Source: Verrucomicrobiota bacterium
GTDB taxonomy: Bacteria > Verrucomicrobiota > Verrucomicrobiia > Verrucomicrobiales > DEV007
Length of the DNA: 64,000 nt
Assembly: GCA_020630975.1 (NCBI GenBank)
Contig: JAHDID010000007.1
Coordinates: forward strand, 121,272-185,271
Reading direction: 5' to 3'
A program made the position numbers and the translations under genes. Positions 1 to 8,273 of the stretch are shown here, one piece after another. The notes under the pieces were generated by a model, which was not told where the DNA came from, made no database searches, and was given only the letters and a program-made list of their open reading frames with translations. Numbering within the stretch: the first letter of the stretch is position 1; every line of letters starts with the position of its first letter.

Positions 1-6
1 TGAGTT

Positions 7-402
7 TCATGGGTGGATCAAAGGCACTGAGCTGAAATACGTTTGGTACCTCGAGACATCTCTTGTGATGATTGCACACAGGCTGGACTCGGCATGGCCG
101 CCTATGAAAAAATCGGGGAGGACGAAGTTTTTGCCGCCGCCTCTTTTCTTGTATGCACCAAACGCTTTAGCCGCTCGAAACAATCCATCGCGCGGTGTCT
201 CTACATATTTTAGTCCAAAGAGACGAACGATTTTATCCGTCTCGTCAGCGGAGCGGTAGCCGTGACTTAGTTCTGCATAGATAGCAGGGTTGATCGAGAG
301 GTCATCCGCTTGATGATCTTCCAAAGCCTGGATAGACCACTCGCTCCATACAGGGTCGTTGGTAATCACATCAATGATGATATTGGAGTCGACTAAGAGC
401 AT
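7..402 (-). CDS. VapC-like PIN-domain ribonuclease toxin
   Basis: Probable toxin of a type II toxin-antitoxin pair. PIN-domain toxins are Mg2+-dependent ribonucleases that cut structured RNA. The 131-residue protein has the family length and the expected acidic residues: D5 in the N-terminal LLVDSNIIID strand, E44 in YAEL, D97 in LPDFFIGGHA and D115 in ITRDVSRY. Its start overlaps the end of the upstream AbrB-like gene by 10 nt, the usual translational coupling of antitoxin then toxin. Regulation is probably by the antitoxin binding its own promoter. Family assignment is firm; the RNA target is unknown. Confidence 0.88.
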   Translation of the reverse strand: MLLVDSNIIIDVITNDPVWSEWSIQALEDHQADDLSINPAIYAELSHGYRSADETDKIVRLFGLKYVETPRDGLFRAAKAFGAYKKRGGGKNFVLPDFFIGGHAESSLCAIITRDVSRYQTYFSSVPLIHP

Positions 403-638
403 TTTGAATCACGAGTTTCTGCCATCCATTTCTCCGTTGTGAGATCGCCTTTGTAACTGCCCTGCATCTTGCGGAAGCGGCTTTCCTTTTGCGCCGTGCC
501 AGTCTGCTCCTGATCGACCGCCTCCAAGATGACTGAATCGTTCTCAATGCGAAATTCGACCTCCGAGTGAGTTCCGATTTTCAAAAAGCGGCGGATATGC
601 TGAGGAATGGTAACCTGGCCTTTTGAAGTGACTTTCAT
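393..638 (-). CDS. AbrB/MazE-type antitoxin (VapB-like)
   Basis: Probable antitoxin and autorepressor of the PIN-domain toxin that follows it. The N-terminus MKVTSKGQVTIPQHIRRFL is the classic swapped-hairpin AbrB DNA-binding fold; the rest (to residue 81) is charged and probably binds the toxin. I chose the ATG at 638 because the SpoVT/AbrB fold begins there; a longer reading from 716 adds 26 residues without family resemblance that run through the promoter region and its direct repeats. It overlaps the toxin gene by 10 nt. Confidence 0.85.
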   Translation of the reverse strand: MKVTSKGQVTIPQHIRRFLKIGTHSEVEFRIENDSVILEAVDQEQTGTAQKESRFRKMQGSYKGDLTTEKWMAETRDSKCS

Positions 639-640
639 TA

Positions 641-663
641 GTATTACTATCAGTGGTATTACT
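641..663. promoter_or_regulatory. direct repeats upstream of the toxin-antitoxin operon
   Basis: The octamer GTATTACT occurs at 641-648 and again at 656-663, 15 bp apart, immediately upstream of the antitoxin start at 638. Paired short repeats at this position are typical of antitoxin autoregulatory operators. The role is inferred; only the repeats are seen. Confidence 0.35.
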
Positions 664-690
664 TGGTGTTCAAGTTGATTTGAAGGGGGC

Positions 691-3600
691 TCAATACAGC
701 AAAATCGAAGCATCACTCGCTAGTAGGGTATTCACTACCTGAGTCCAGGCGGCGAGCTCCGCTGTTGCATTTGCCTGTTGGGTGAGCGAGGCGGCATCGG
801 CTTGGTTTTCGCTATATCGGGCGCTGGCTTGCTCTAGTAGAGTCAGGCACGCTTGGCTTTCGACTTCGTTCGGTGGTTGGCAGGTCAGGGCGATGAATAG
901 TCTGTCCAGCCTGGCCACGTCGGTTTTCTCCGCTCGGACCAGTCTCTGTGCCAAGCCGCGTGCCATCTCCAGTCGCTGGGGTTCGTTTAGCAGGCCTAGG
1001 CTTTGGAGTGGGGTATTGCCACGAGAGCGGCGGACGCAGCTGACCTCTCGGCTGGGGGCGTCGAATAGAGTCATCATCGGGTGGGGGCTGGTGCGTTTCC
1101 AATACACGTAGAGACTGCGGCGCTGCACGCGCTGGTCGGTATCGGGCTCGTAGAGTTTGGTATTGCTGGCGGGGTGGGATAGAGCAGCCCACATGCCTTC
1201 GGGTTGCCAGGGTTTCACGCCCTCGCCACCCATATCATCTAGGAGTAGTCCGCTGGCCCAGAGCCCGGTATCGCGGATGACCTCGGCGTCGAGTCGGTAG
1301 GAGGGGCCGCGGGCTAGTAGTAGATTGTCGGGATCGGGTGGTAGATCACTACGCCGGGCGGAGTTTTGCTGAAAGGTCTGGCTTAGCACCATTTGCTTTA
1401 CCAGATCTTTGTAGTTCCAGCCGCCCTCGCGCCAGCTCACCGCTAGCCAGTCGAGTAGCTCGGGGTGGGTGGGGTGCCGGCCCTGCAGGCCAAAGTCCTC
1501 TGGGCTGCGCACGATGCCTTCGCCAAAGATGGTCTGCCAGATGCGATTGACTAGGACTCGGCCGACTAGGGGCTGATCGTCGGCCAGTAGCCACTGCGCG
1601 AGGCCCAGACGATTGCGCGGCGCATCCTCGGGGTAGCTATTCAGCACCGAGAAGGTGCCGGGCTGCAGTGGGTCGCCTTTGGGCGTACTGTATTCGCCAC
1701 GGTCGAGGATCTTGGTCTCGCGTGGTGCTGGTAGGTCTTTGGCGATGAGTGTGGTGGTGAACTCGGCGCGCGCATTGATCAATTGATCGGTCAGAGCCTG
1801 GGCCTGCTTTTGGATCTCGGCAGGAAAGACGCTGCTGAGTGGATCGCCTGCCATGGTGATGCGGTCGATCTCGCTGGCTTTGGACCAGTCCTTTGTCCGC
1901 GCGTAGGTCTCCCACGGATTCAGTATCTCGACTCGGGCTCGCATGCGACCATCGACACCCTGTAGCTTGGCAGTGATGGTGTGGGTACCACTCTCGCGAG
2001 CTAGGGTGGTGTAGCCTTTGGTCAGGTGCAGCTCGGGGTAGGGCTGGTTATCGTCGGGTTGCTCGATGGTCTGCGGCTTTGGAGCCTCGAGAGGAGCTTC
2101 GCCCTTGGCGACACGAGCCACATCGGTGGCGGATAGGGTGCTGGTGTAGACACGTATATCATCCACCTCGCCAGCCCAGTAGTCGCTATCGGTGCGGCTG
2201 CCGAGTTTGAATGTCACGTCGGTAGCGATAGAGCCAGTGAGCTTATCGACGTAGGCATAGGTCTCCATGGAGCTGCCATTGATGTAGATGCGCACCCCAT
2301 TGGCGCTGTGGCTGCCATCGTAGGTGAGCACCACGTGATTCCAGGCGTCAGGTTTCAGACCGCCTTTCGACATGACTTTCATCGCATTCGACGGCCAGGT
2401 ATCGATCATGTGGGTACCGATACTGGTGCCCTCGCTCCAGATATCGATTCCTCGGAAGCTTTTGGGTGTGTTTAGCCTCGAAAGGACCGCACCACGTGCA
2501 TTGGCAGGTGCCTTTACCCATAGGGAAAAGCTAAAGGGTTCGTCGGCCTTGAGCCGTGGCATGTGCTCATCGCTACCGCTGTACTGTGTCTTGCCATCTA
2601 GCTTCAGACCGCGCTCGGTGGGCGTGTTTTGTCCCTTTGTCAGCAACAGGGCCTGGCCAGTGATTGCGTTTTTCAACTGGCCAGAAGCCACATCCGCCAG
2701 CGGGAAGTGATGCACGAGCTTTGGTGTCTGGCGGGCTGGTCTAGGCTTTGGCCTGGTGGCGCGTAGGGTGCTGCGTTCGCCGGTGTTGTTTTTGTATACC
2801 AGAGTCTGTGGGCGCTTCAGACGCAGGTCGAATGTCACCCACTTAGCCATTTGGTGATTGCCAAATCTCTCTTTGCCGATGTCGCCAGCGCCAGCGATCT
2901 CTTTCCAATCCTTAGCATCGGGAGATTCCTTATCGATCGGTAGGTCTTTGGTGACCCGCCAGTTGCTCATACCCCAGTCGAGAGTCTGCTGGGCGTAGTC
3001 GAGAGCTTTGGTCTGGAGCGATGGATCGCTGGCGAATAGCTGATCGATCTGCCCGAGCAGTTGGTCTTGGCGGCTTTTTAGGTCAGGCCATTCCCGCCAG
3101 CCTTTCTGGGTGCTCGGGACCTCGAGGGTCGGTGGGTAGAGGTAGGCATTGCCATCTAGCGGACTCTCTGCGGTGCTATTGAAAAACGCGAATAGCTCGA
3201 AGTACTCTTGGTGAGTGATCGGGTCGTATTTATGGGTGTGACAGCGCGCGCAGTTAAGCGTCATGCCTAGGAAGACGGTGCCGAGATTCTCGGTGCGGTC
3301 GAAGTTGTTCTTTGCCTGAAACTCCGCAGGGATCACACCGCCCTCAGCGGTGGTGGGATTCATCCGCACGTAGCCGGTGGCGGTGAGCTGCTCCAGAGTG
3401 GGATCGGGCAATAGATCGCCAGCCAGCTGCCAGGTGATGAAGTCGTCGAAAGGTAGGTTGTCGTTGAACGCCTTGACCACCCAGTCCCGGTAGGGGTAGA
3501 TGCCGCGCCGATTATCGAGGTGCAGGCCATGGGTATCGCCGTAGCGCACCGCATCTAGCCAGTAGCGGGCGTGGTGCTCGCCAAAGCGGGAGCTGGCCAG

Positions 3601-4182
3601 TAGCTCATCGACCAGAGTCTCGTAGGCCTGCGGGCCGGGATCGGCCAGGTAGCGATCGAGCTGCTCACGCTCAGGAGGCAGGCCGGTCAGGACCAGCGCG
3701 GCACGGCGGGCGAGGGTGGCGGCATCGGTCGGCGCAGCTAGGGTATGGCCCTCATTCTCCAAGCTTTTCTCGACAAAATGGTCGATGTGATCGCCCGACT
3801 GCGGCTTCTCCGGCGCGACAAAGGACCAGTGCTTCGCATACTCGGCACCCGATTCGATCCAGCGCTTGATGATGTCGCGCTCCTCAGCCGTCATTTGGCT
3901 CTCAGCATCGGCAGGCGGCATCGGATCGTCCTCGTCGTAGATGCGATAGATCAGCTCGCTGTCCTCGGGCACCTCCACATCGATCGCCTTGTAGCCACCG
4001 AGATCAGCCGTAGCCGCCTCGAAAGAATCGAGCCGCAGCTCATCCTCGTCGGCATCTGGCCCGTGGCACACGTAGCAGCGCTCCGATAGGATCGGCAGAA
4101 CCTCGCGCGCGAAGTCAGGCTTGGAGTCGCTGGCGTGCGCGATCGTCGTAAGAGAGGCTAACAACAGAAAAAATCTCACCAT
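691..4182 (-). CDS. PSD1-type cytochrome protein, DUF1549/DUF1553 with LamG domain
   Basis: Large secreted protein of the PSD1 (planctomycete cytochrome) family; biochemical function is not established. I chose the ATG at 4182, which gives a clean Sec signal peptide (MVRFFLLLASLTTIAHA). Counted from there, a CYVCH haem-binding motif lies at residues 36-40, in a PSCyt1 domain. DUF1549 follows (contains WLDAVRYGDTHGLH and a second CARCH motif), then a LamG/concanavalin-like domain at about residues 500-700, then DUF1553 (LVNRIWQTIFGEGIVRSPED). Family members usually sit beside a DUF1501 gene; none is adjacent here. The LamG insertion, absent from the second PSD1 protein in the window, suggests carbohydrate binding. 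Confidence 0.88.
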   Translation of the reverse strand: MVRFFLLLASLTTIAHASDSKPDFAREVLPILSERCYVCHGPDADEDELRLDSFEAATADLGGYKAIDVEVPEDSELIYRIYDEDDPMPPADAESQMTAEERDIIKRWIESGAEYAKHWSFVAPEKPQSGDHIDHFVEKSLENEGHTLAAPTDAATLARRAALVLTGLPPEREQLDRYLADPGPQAYETLVDELLASSRFGEHHARYWLDAVRYGDTHGLHLDNRRGIYPYRDWVVKAFNDNLPFDDFITWQLAGDLLPDPTLEQLTATGYVRMNPTTAEGGVIPAEFQAKNNFDRTENLGTVFLGMTLNCARCHTHKYDPITHQEYFELFAFFNSTAESPLDGNAYLYPPTLEVPSTQKGWREWPDLKSRQDQLLGQIDQLFASDPSLQTKALDYAQQTLDWGMSNWRVTKDLPIDKESPDAKDWKEIAGAGDIGKERFGNHQMAKWVTFDLRLKRPQTLVYKNNTGERSTLRATRPKPRPARQTPKLVHHFPLADVASGQLKNAITGQALLLTKGQNTPTERGLKLDGKTQYSGSDEHMPRLKADEPFSFSLWVKAPANARGAVLSRLNTPKSFRGIDIWSEGTSIGTHMIDTWPSNAMKVMSKGGLKPDAWNHVVLTYDGSHSANGVRIYINGSSMETYAYVDKLTGSIATDVTFKLGSRTDSDYWAGEVDDIRVYTSTLSATDVARVAKGEAPLEAPKPQTIEQPDDNQPYPELHLTKGYTTLARESGTHTITAKLQGVDGRMRARVEILNPWETYARTKDWSKASEIDRITMAGDPLSSVFPAEIQKQAQALTDQLINARAEFTTTLIAKDLPAPRETKILDRGEYSTPKGDPLQPGTFSVLNSYPEDAPRNRLGLAQWLLADDQPLVGRVLVNRIWQTIFGEGIVRSPEDFGLQGRHPTHPELLDWLAVSWREGGWNYKDLVKQMVLSQTFQQNSARRSDLPPDPDNLLLARGPSYRLDAEVIRDTGLWASGLLLDDMGGEGVKPWQPEGMWAALSHPASNTKLYEPDTDQRVQRRSLYVYWKRTSPHPMMTLFDAPSREVSCVRRSRGNTPLQSLGLLNEPQRLEMARGLAQRLVRAEKTDVARLDRLFIALTCQPPNEVESQACLTLLEQASARYSENQADAASLTQQANATAELAAWTQVVNTLLASDASILLY

Positions 4183-4257
4183 AGCGGCGAAGATACTGGG
4201 GTTTCCGTTAAAGAAAATCACTAGCTAAGGCGCTTTTGAGGGAATATTCTGAGTAAG

Positions 4258-4809
4258 ATGACCAACGTGCTCGGATCACTGCCAAGGATTGAAGATCAGC
4301 ATGCTTTTAACCAGCGACGCTGGTCAAAAGTATTGGACGATCCTCAGCTGGCACTGCTAGAGCACAAGATCGAAACCAATCGTTTTGGTAATGTGATTAT
4401 GATGCCGCCTCCGGGACTGGGACACTCATCGCTACAAGGGCGAATCATGGAGCTTTTAAGAGAAGGCATGAAGGAGAGTAGTGGGCGAGTTCTGCCTGAA
4501 TGCCCGTTGTCCACGAATGAGGGGGTGAAGGGCATCGATGTGGTGTGGATCTCACTGCAAAGACTTAGTGAAAACCAAGATGAAAACATCCTACTAAAAT
4601 CGCCTGAGATCTGTATAGAGGTGATCTCGCCGGGAAATACTCGAGATGAGCTACAGAACAAGAAACGCCTCTATTTCGATGGTGGTGCTGAGGAGGTTTG
4701 GTTATGCGACAGCGGTGGTAGGATGAGTTTTTATCTGGCTGGAGATCCCGAAGAAGCAAGAGGTGCTTCTGAGCTTTGCGAGAGCTTTCCGGAGTTAGTG
4801 CTAGATTAA
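4258..4809 (+). CDS. Uma2-family (DUF820) PD-(D/E)XK nuclease-like protein
   Basis: Putative endonuclease of the Uma2/DUF820 family, abundant in cyanobacteria and PVC bacteria and of unclear physiological role. The 183 residues carry the family pattern: D94 in VKGIDVVWIS, E121 in PEICIEVISPGNTRDEL, a downstream lysine pair at 135-136, and LYFDGGAEEVWLCD near the C-terminus. Length is normal. It is transcribed away from the PSD1 gene. A short decayed copy of its middle lies about 390 bp downstream, so the gene was once duplicated here. Confidence 0.85.
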   Translation: MTNVLGSLPRIEDQHAFNQRRWSKVLDDPQLALLEHKIETNRFGNVIMMPPPGLGHSSLQGRIMELLREGMKESSGRVLPECPLSTNEGVKGIDVVWISLQRLSENQDENILLKSPEICIEVISPGNTRDELQNKKRLYFDGGAEEVWLCDSGGRMSFYLAGDPEEARGASELCESFPELVLD

Positions 4810-4875
4810 ATGACTACACCGAAAAACAGCCTATGTTTTTTTCGGTGGATAGAGAAATTAGGTGAATGGGGACAG

Positions 4876-4925
4876 GCGACTTGTGGCGTGAATGCCCGTT
4901 GTCGATAATTGAAGGGGGGAGGGCT
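4876..4925 (+). pseudogene. decayed fragment of a second Uma2-family gene
   Basis: A short stretch resembles the middle of the upstream Uma2 gene (4485-4530). The 14-mer GAATGCCCGTTGTC is shared exactly (4498-4511 and 4890-4903), and both flanks align with scattered substitutions: GGCGA before it, and a GA-rich stretch ending in GGGC after it. In the intact gene this segment encodes the residues around ECPLSTNEGVKGID. The copy has no open frame. It looks like a relic of a tandem duplication. Confidence 0.5.
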
Positions 4926-4983
4926 TGTCTTTGATCAATAATTCAACTGAAATTTTATTCACTATCGGCTAGGCTCTGGTCTC

Positions 4984-5799
4984 GTGGCTGTTAGATGGCA
5001 TAGATTACTAAACGTTGGTTTACGCCAACTCTTCAGCGGCACTTGCTATGATGTCCAAGAAGAAGTCGACGTGTCAGGCCAAGAGCAGCGCTTAGACTTT
5101 GCCGTAATACGGCGTGCTGACGACTCGCTACCCGAGCCGAATGCAGACGACTTGCCTGATGGCTTGCAAGACCTCCGAGATCACAACGTGATCGGCTACA
5201 AATCAATGCATGAAGCCTTCGACCGCTTCGCGCTTATGGAGCTGACAAGCCATGTCGTGACCTATTCCAAACTCAAAGGTAAAGCCGATTGGCGCAACTT
5301 CAGCAAGGCTTTAGGCGTTTTCGCTGTCTCCACTCGCAAACACTCCAAGGGAGTCGTAGCAGAGCTACTCCAAGAGACCGACACCGAAGCTGTCTACTTG
5401 ATCGAAAGCCAAGGTGTTAAGATCACCTGCGTGGTCATCAACCAGGCAGTCAAGTCCAACCAAAACTGGCTATGGCAGCTACTGCAGGATGATAAATCGC
5501 GCTGGAAAACTAGCTCCTTTACCGCTATCGTGAATCAAGTGACCAACCAATTAAAGCAGATGGGAAAACTAGATCCAGAAGACGAAGCCTTTGAAAATCA
5601 GTTGCTCATGTCTTGGGCTGAGGAGCTCAATCCTGATCAACTAGAAAGCCTATCCGCTGTCCAAACTCTAGTGGAAAAAGGAAGCGAAAACAAAGCACTG
5701 GTTATCGCAAAGCGAATGATAGCAGTCGGCAAACCCACCAAGGAAATCGCTGAGCTAACCGAGCTGCCATTCAATACGATCGAGGAGTTGCGCAAGTAA
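4984..5799 (+). CDS. Rpn-like/PD-(D/E)XK family hypothetical protein
   Basis: A 271-residue soluble protein that I place only loosely. The N-terminal part (CYDVQEEVDVSGQEQRLDFAVIRR) and the following NVIGYKSMHEAFDRFAL resemble the nuclease fold of Rpn-type recombination-promoting nucleases. The C-terminus (ALVIAKRMIAVGKPTKEIAELTELPFNTIEELR) is the helix-turn-helix-like tail common in those proteins. The start is a GTG with no strong Shine-Dalgarno sequence and little protein before the fold, so an N-terminal truncation is possible. It follows the Uma2 gene and its relic, in a patch rich in mobile nuclease genes. Confidence 0.5.
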   Translation: MAVRWHRLLNVGLRQLFSGTCYDVQEEVDVSGQEQRLDFAVIRRADDSLPEPNADDLPDGLQDLRDHNVIGYKSMHEAFDRFALMELTSHVVTYSKLKGKADWRNFSKALGVFAVSTRKHSKGVVAELLQETDTEAVYLIESQGVKITCVVINQAVKSNQNWLWQLLQDDKSRWKTSSFTAIVNQVTNQLKQMGKLDPEDEAFENQLLMSWAEELNPDQLESLSAVQTLVEKGSENKALVIAKRMIAVGKPTKEIAELTELPFNTIEELRK

Positions 5800-5984
5800 T
5801 TAATTAAATTAATGATCTCGGAATCGATAAACTTACAAAATATCAATCGCGGTATTTACTGCGCGGGCGCTCAAGAGGCCCCTTGTGTTGTTGATGACTT
5901 TTCTGAGCGGAAAGTTCTATATTTTCAGGAATCAACGAGGTATTCATTTTTTGGGTGTTCAGAGGGGGGGATCTGCTTTAAAGT

Positions 5985-6377
5985 ATGGCCTGTTTCATTG
6001 CGTTAAACATTGTTGAAGCAGCTAGCGGTGGAAGATTGATTTCGTTAGTAGTGATTTTGATTTCACTTGTGCTTCTTTTGTTTTTGAGTGTTGCCTGCCG
6101 ATTAAAGGGAAGTAAGAAGCCGTTTTTTATTATTTTCCCGTTTTTTGTGGCGGTTTCTATATTTATATATGGTGATATTATTCATTTTGGAGGCACCGCG
6201 GCATATCATAGTTCCATTGCCGCAAGTGGTCATAAAGATGTAATCATGACAAACAGTCAGCATGCTGACTTTTATACTTGTCTGGTCGCGTTTCGTCTCC
6301 TTACTCTTTTTGCGATATTGATAGCACTTCTTGGCGCTTGTATTCATCTCCCAGTTGCTCGTGGGGTTGTTAAGTGA
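5985..6377 (+). CDS. small integral membrane protein, unknown function
   Basis: Unrecognised 130-residue protein. Three hydrophobic segments are visible: about residues 18-38 (LISLVVILISLVLLLFLSVA), 46-63 (PFFIIFPFFVAVSIFIYG) and 103-122 (RLLTLFAILIALLGACIHLP). The loop between the second and third is polar. The segment pattern and ATG start support a real gene. A run of seven G (5964-5970) lies 14 nt before the start and may act as a crude ribosome binding site. It faces the next gene tail to tail. It could alternatively be a subunit of a small membrane complex; nothing nearby says which. Confidence 0.5.
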   Translation: MACFIALNIVEAASGGRLISLVVILISLVLLLFLSVACRLKGSKKPFFIIFPFFVAVSIFIYGDIIHFGGTAAYHSSIAASGHKDVIMTNSQHADFYTCLVAFRLLTLFAILIALLGACIHLPVARGVVK

Positions 6378-6474
6378 TGAAGTGGATGGAGAGGGGGCTG
6401 GGTTGTTGAGTCCTTTTTACGCATAATGTAGGCGGGTGAGATGGGTTGGGAGTAAAGCGAAGGGTGCTGAGCGT

Positions 6475-7116
6475 TTAATGAGGAATGGTTGTCTTTTCAA
6501 GGATCAGTTGAGCAATCAGCCTCTCTGATTCTCTGATGATTTCTGAGTATCGGTGTTCCTTTATTCTAGCCCCTTCCTCCTCAAGAGACCAGTAAATTAG
6601 GTTTTCGCCTACTCTCTCGATAGATCTACAGAAGGCTGAGTGGGGCTCGTGGGTTTTACGTAGCCTATCGCTATTTCCTTCTCGGTATCTGAATATGATG
6701 GTTTGCCCTCCCATTGTCTGAGATATTGAATTTTTGTGAGCCTCTGTCTCGGTTAGGGTTGAAAATAGATGGTTCAATAATTCGTAATCTTCTGGATCGG
6801 CTAGTTGAACTTCGATTGCCTGACTTTGGTTATCATCGGCGATACCAAGAATAAGCTTATCTCCTTTTGTATTTCTCAGTAGGAAGCAGGTTCCCATGTC
6901 TGTGTCTAAAAACACTTCGAATGTGAAAGTCTTTTCAGCGCCGATGAGTTTTGATAGTTTCTTGTAAGTATCTGAAAAGTCACGGTTCACATCGACTGAT
7001 AATAGCTTCCCTCGATGCGGAGGGTTGGCAAATGTTGTCGGTGTTTGTGCGAATGTTATGAGTGTAAGGCACAGTGCTAGTTGTAGTGTCTTTCGGCCTA
7101 GACTTGTATTTCTCAT
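6475..7116 (-). CDS. secreted hypothetical protein
   Basis: Unrecognised 213-residue protein with a clear Sec signal peptide (MRNTSLGRKTLQLALCLTLITFAQTPTTFA). The mature part is a mixed alpha/beta sequence with few cysteines and no motif I can name. It is probably periplasmic. Its start lies 35 nt beyond the end of the agmatine deiminase gene on the same strand, so the two may be cotranscribed. Its base composition is lower in GC than the deiminase, suggesting a lineage-specific gene. Confidence 0.6.
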   Translation of the reverse strand: MRNTSLGRKTLQLALCLTLITFAQTPTTFANPPHRGKLLSVDVNRDFSDTYKKLSKLIGAEKTFTFEVFLDTDMGTCFLLRNTKGDKLILGIADDNQSQAIEVQLADPEDYELLNHLFSTLTETEAHKNSISQTMGGQTIIFRYREGNSDRLRKTHEPHSAFCRSIERVGENLIYWSLEEEGARIKEHRYSEIIRESERLIAQLILEKTTIPH

Positions 7117-7151
7117 AGGATATGGATTTTTGGGGCAATGCTGCTCTCAAT

Positions 7152-8222
7152 TTATCTCGGTATCTGCATCGTATAGCAGTGAATCCCTCCACCTGCCTTA
7201 GCCATCGCATTCGCCTCGATCGTTACCACCTTGGGATGCAGTTTGCGGATGATCTTTAGGGCGGGTTCGTCTTGCTCGGGATCGCCGCATAACGGCACGT
7301 AGGCGACTTGGCCGCCGGAGCCGATGTAGTAGTTCATGTGCACCATGTCATCCATGAGGGGGAGTTCGATGACTTTTAGGTCTTCGGCTTTTAGCACGGC
7401 TTTGGCGTCCTGACAGATCTGGTAGTTGATGTCTGTCCGATCGTCGGTGGTGTGTAGCAGGACGGTGCCGGGGGCGACCCATTTGAGTAGGCCGTCGACG
7501 TGGCCATCGGTGATGGGGTCGGGCATGAGGCCGCTTTTGATCCAGATGATGCGGTCGAGTCCTAGCATGGCTTTCATCTCGGCTTCGACTTCGGCTTTTG
7601 TCCACGTGGTGCGATTGCGATGGAGCACGCAGCTCTCGGTGACGATGCCGATGCGATTGGAGATCTCGATGGAGCCACCCTCTAGGACATAGTCGGAGAG
7701 GAAAATGGGCCAGCCCATGGCTTTGGCTATGTCATCTCGGGTGTGCACATCGGCCCGCCAGCCGCGGTATTTTTTGCCCCAGCCATTGGTGCGAAAGCCG
7801 GCGGCGGCTAGCTGGCCTTTGGCATCGCGTATCACCATCGGTGCGTGGTCTCGCGCCCAGTCGATACGGTAGTCGCCACTGTGGATGGTGATGTTTTTCA
7901 TCCGATCCGCGAAAAGCTTTTTGCAGGCGGCGGTATCGGCGCTGTAGCAAAAGACGTGCACCGGCTCGTGGGCGGCGATGGCGGTGGCGATATCGCGAAA
8001 CTCGCGGCGTAGTGCCTGTAGCTCGCGACCGTAGCTATGCCGGGCGGGCAGGATCATCATGGTGCCAGCGTGCTCCTCCCACTCGTCGGGAAAGGTGTAG
8101 CCGAGGCTGCTAGGGGTGGGCTCGGATTGGGCGGTGGCTAGCATGGATGAAAGGACGATAACAATAGGGTAAAAAGTTAAGGCGGCGCGCATGTCGCTGC
8201 AGGTTCTGCCAGTTTTCTTCAT
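7152..8222 (-). CDS. aguA: agmatine deiminase / peptidylarginine deiminase family, exported
   Basis: Member of the guanidine-modifying superfamily; agmatine deiminase converts agmatine to N-carbamoylputrescine and ammonia. Family motifs are complete: WARDHAPMVI, LEGGSIE, TDGHVDGLLKW, and the C-terminal GGGIHCYTMQIP with the nucleophilic cysteine at residue 349. Unusually, an N-terminal hydrophobic segment (RAALTFYPIVIVLSSMLATAQ) looks like a signal peptide, so the enzyme may act in the periplasm or outside the cell. The ATG at 8192 is an alternative start that shortens the signal n-region. The gene is divergent from the sulfatase. A peptidylarginine deiminase role is possible, as the two families share this fold. 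Confidence 0.85.
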   Translation of the reverse strand: MKKTGRTCSDMRAALTFYPIVIVLSSMLATAQSEPTPSSLGYTFPDEWEEHAGTMMILPARHSYGRELQALRREFRDIATAIAAHEPVHVFCYSADTAACKKLFADRMKNITIHSGDYRIDWARDHAPMVIRDAKGQLAAAGFRTNGWGKKYRGWRADVHTRDDIAKAMGWPIFLSDYVLEGGSIEISNRIGIVTESCVLHRNRTTWTKAEVEAEMKAMLGLDRIIWIKSGLMPDPITDGHVDGLLKWVAPGTVLLHTTDDRTDINYQICQDAKAVLKAEDLKVIELPLMDDMVHMNYYIGSGGQVAYVPLCGDPEQDEPALKIIRKLHPKVVTIEANAMAKAGGGIHCYTMQIPR

Positions 8223-8273
8223 GGCGCAATGCCTTGGCTTGGCTGGACGGCGGATGGAGAGAAAAGTGCGAGC

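Noticed and set aside
812-1192. Long alternative-frame reading inside the first PSD1 gene, and many similar ones inside gltB, sbcC and the adaptor genes
   Set aside because: These are shadows of strong coding genes; composition is arginine/proline or serine-rich as expected from out-of-frame GC-rich codons.
5812-6006. Open frame of 64 codons before the small membrane protein
   Set aside because: AT-rich leader with no protein-like pattern, and it overlaps the better-supported gene at 5985.
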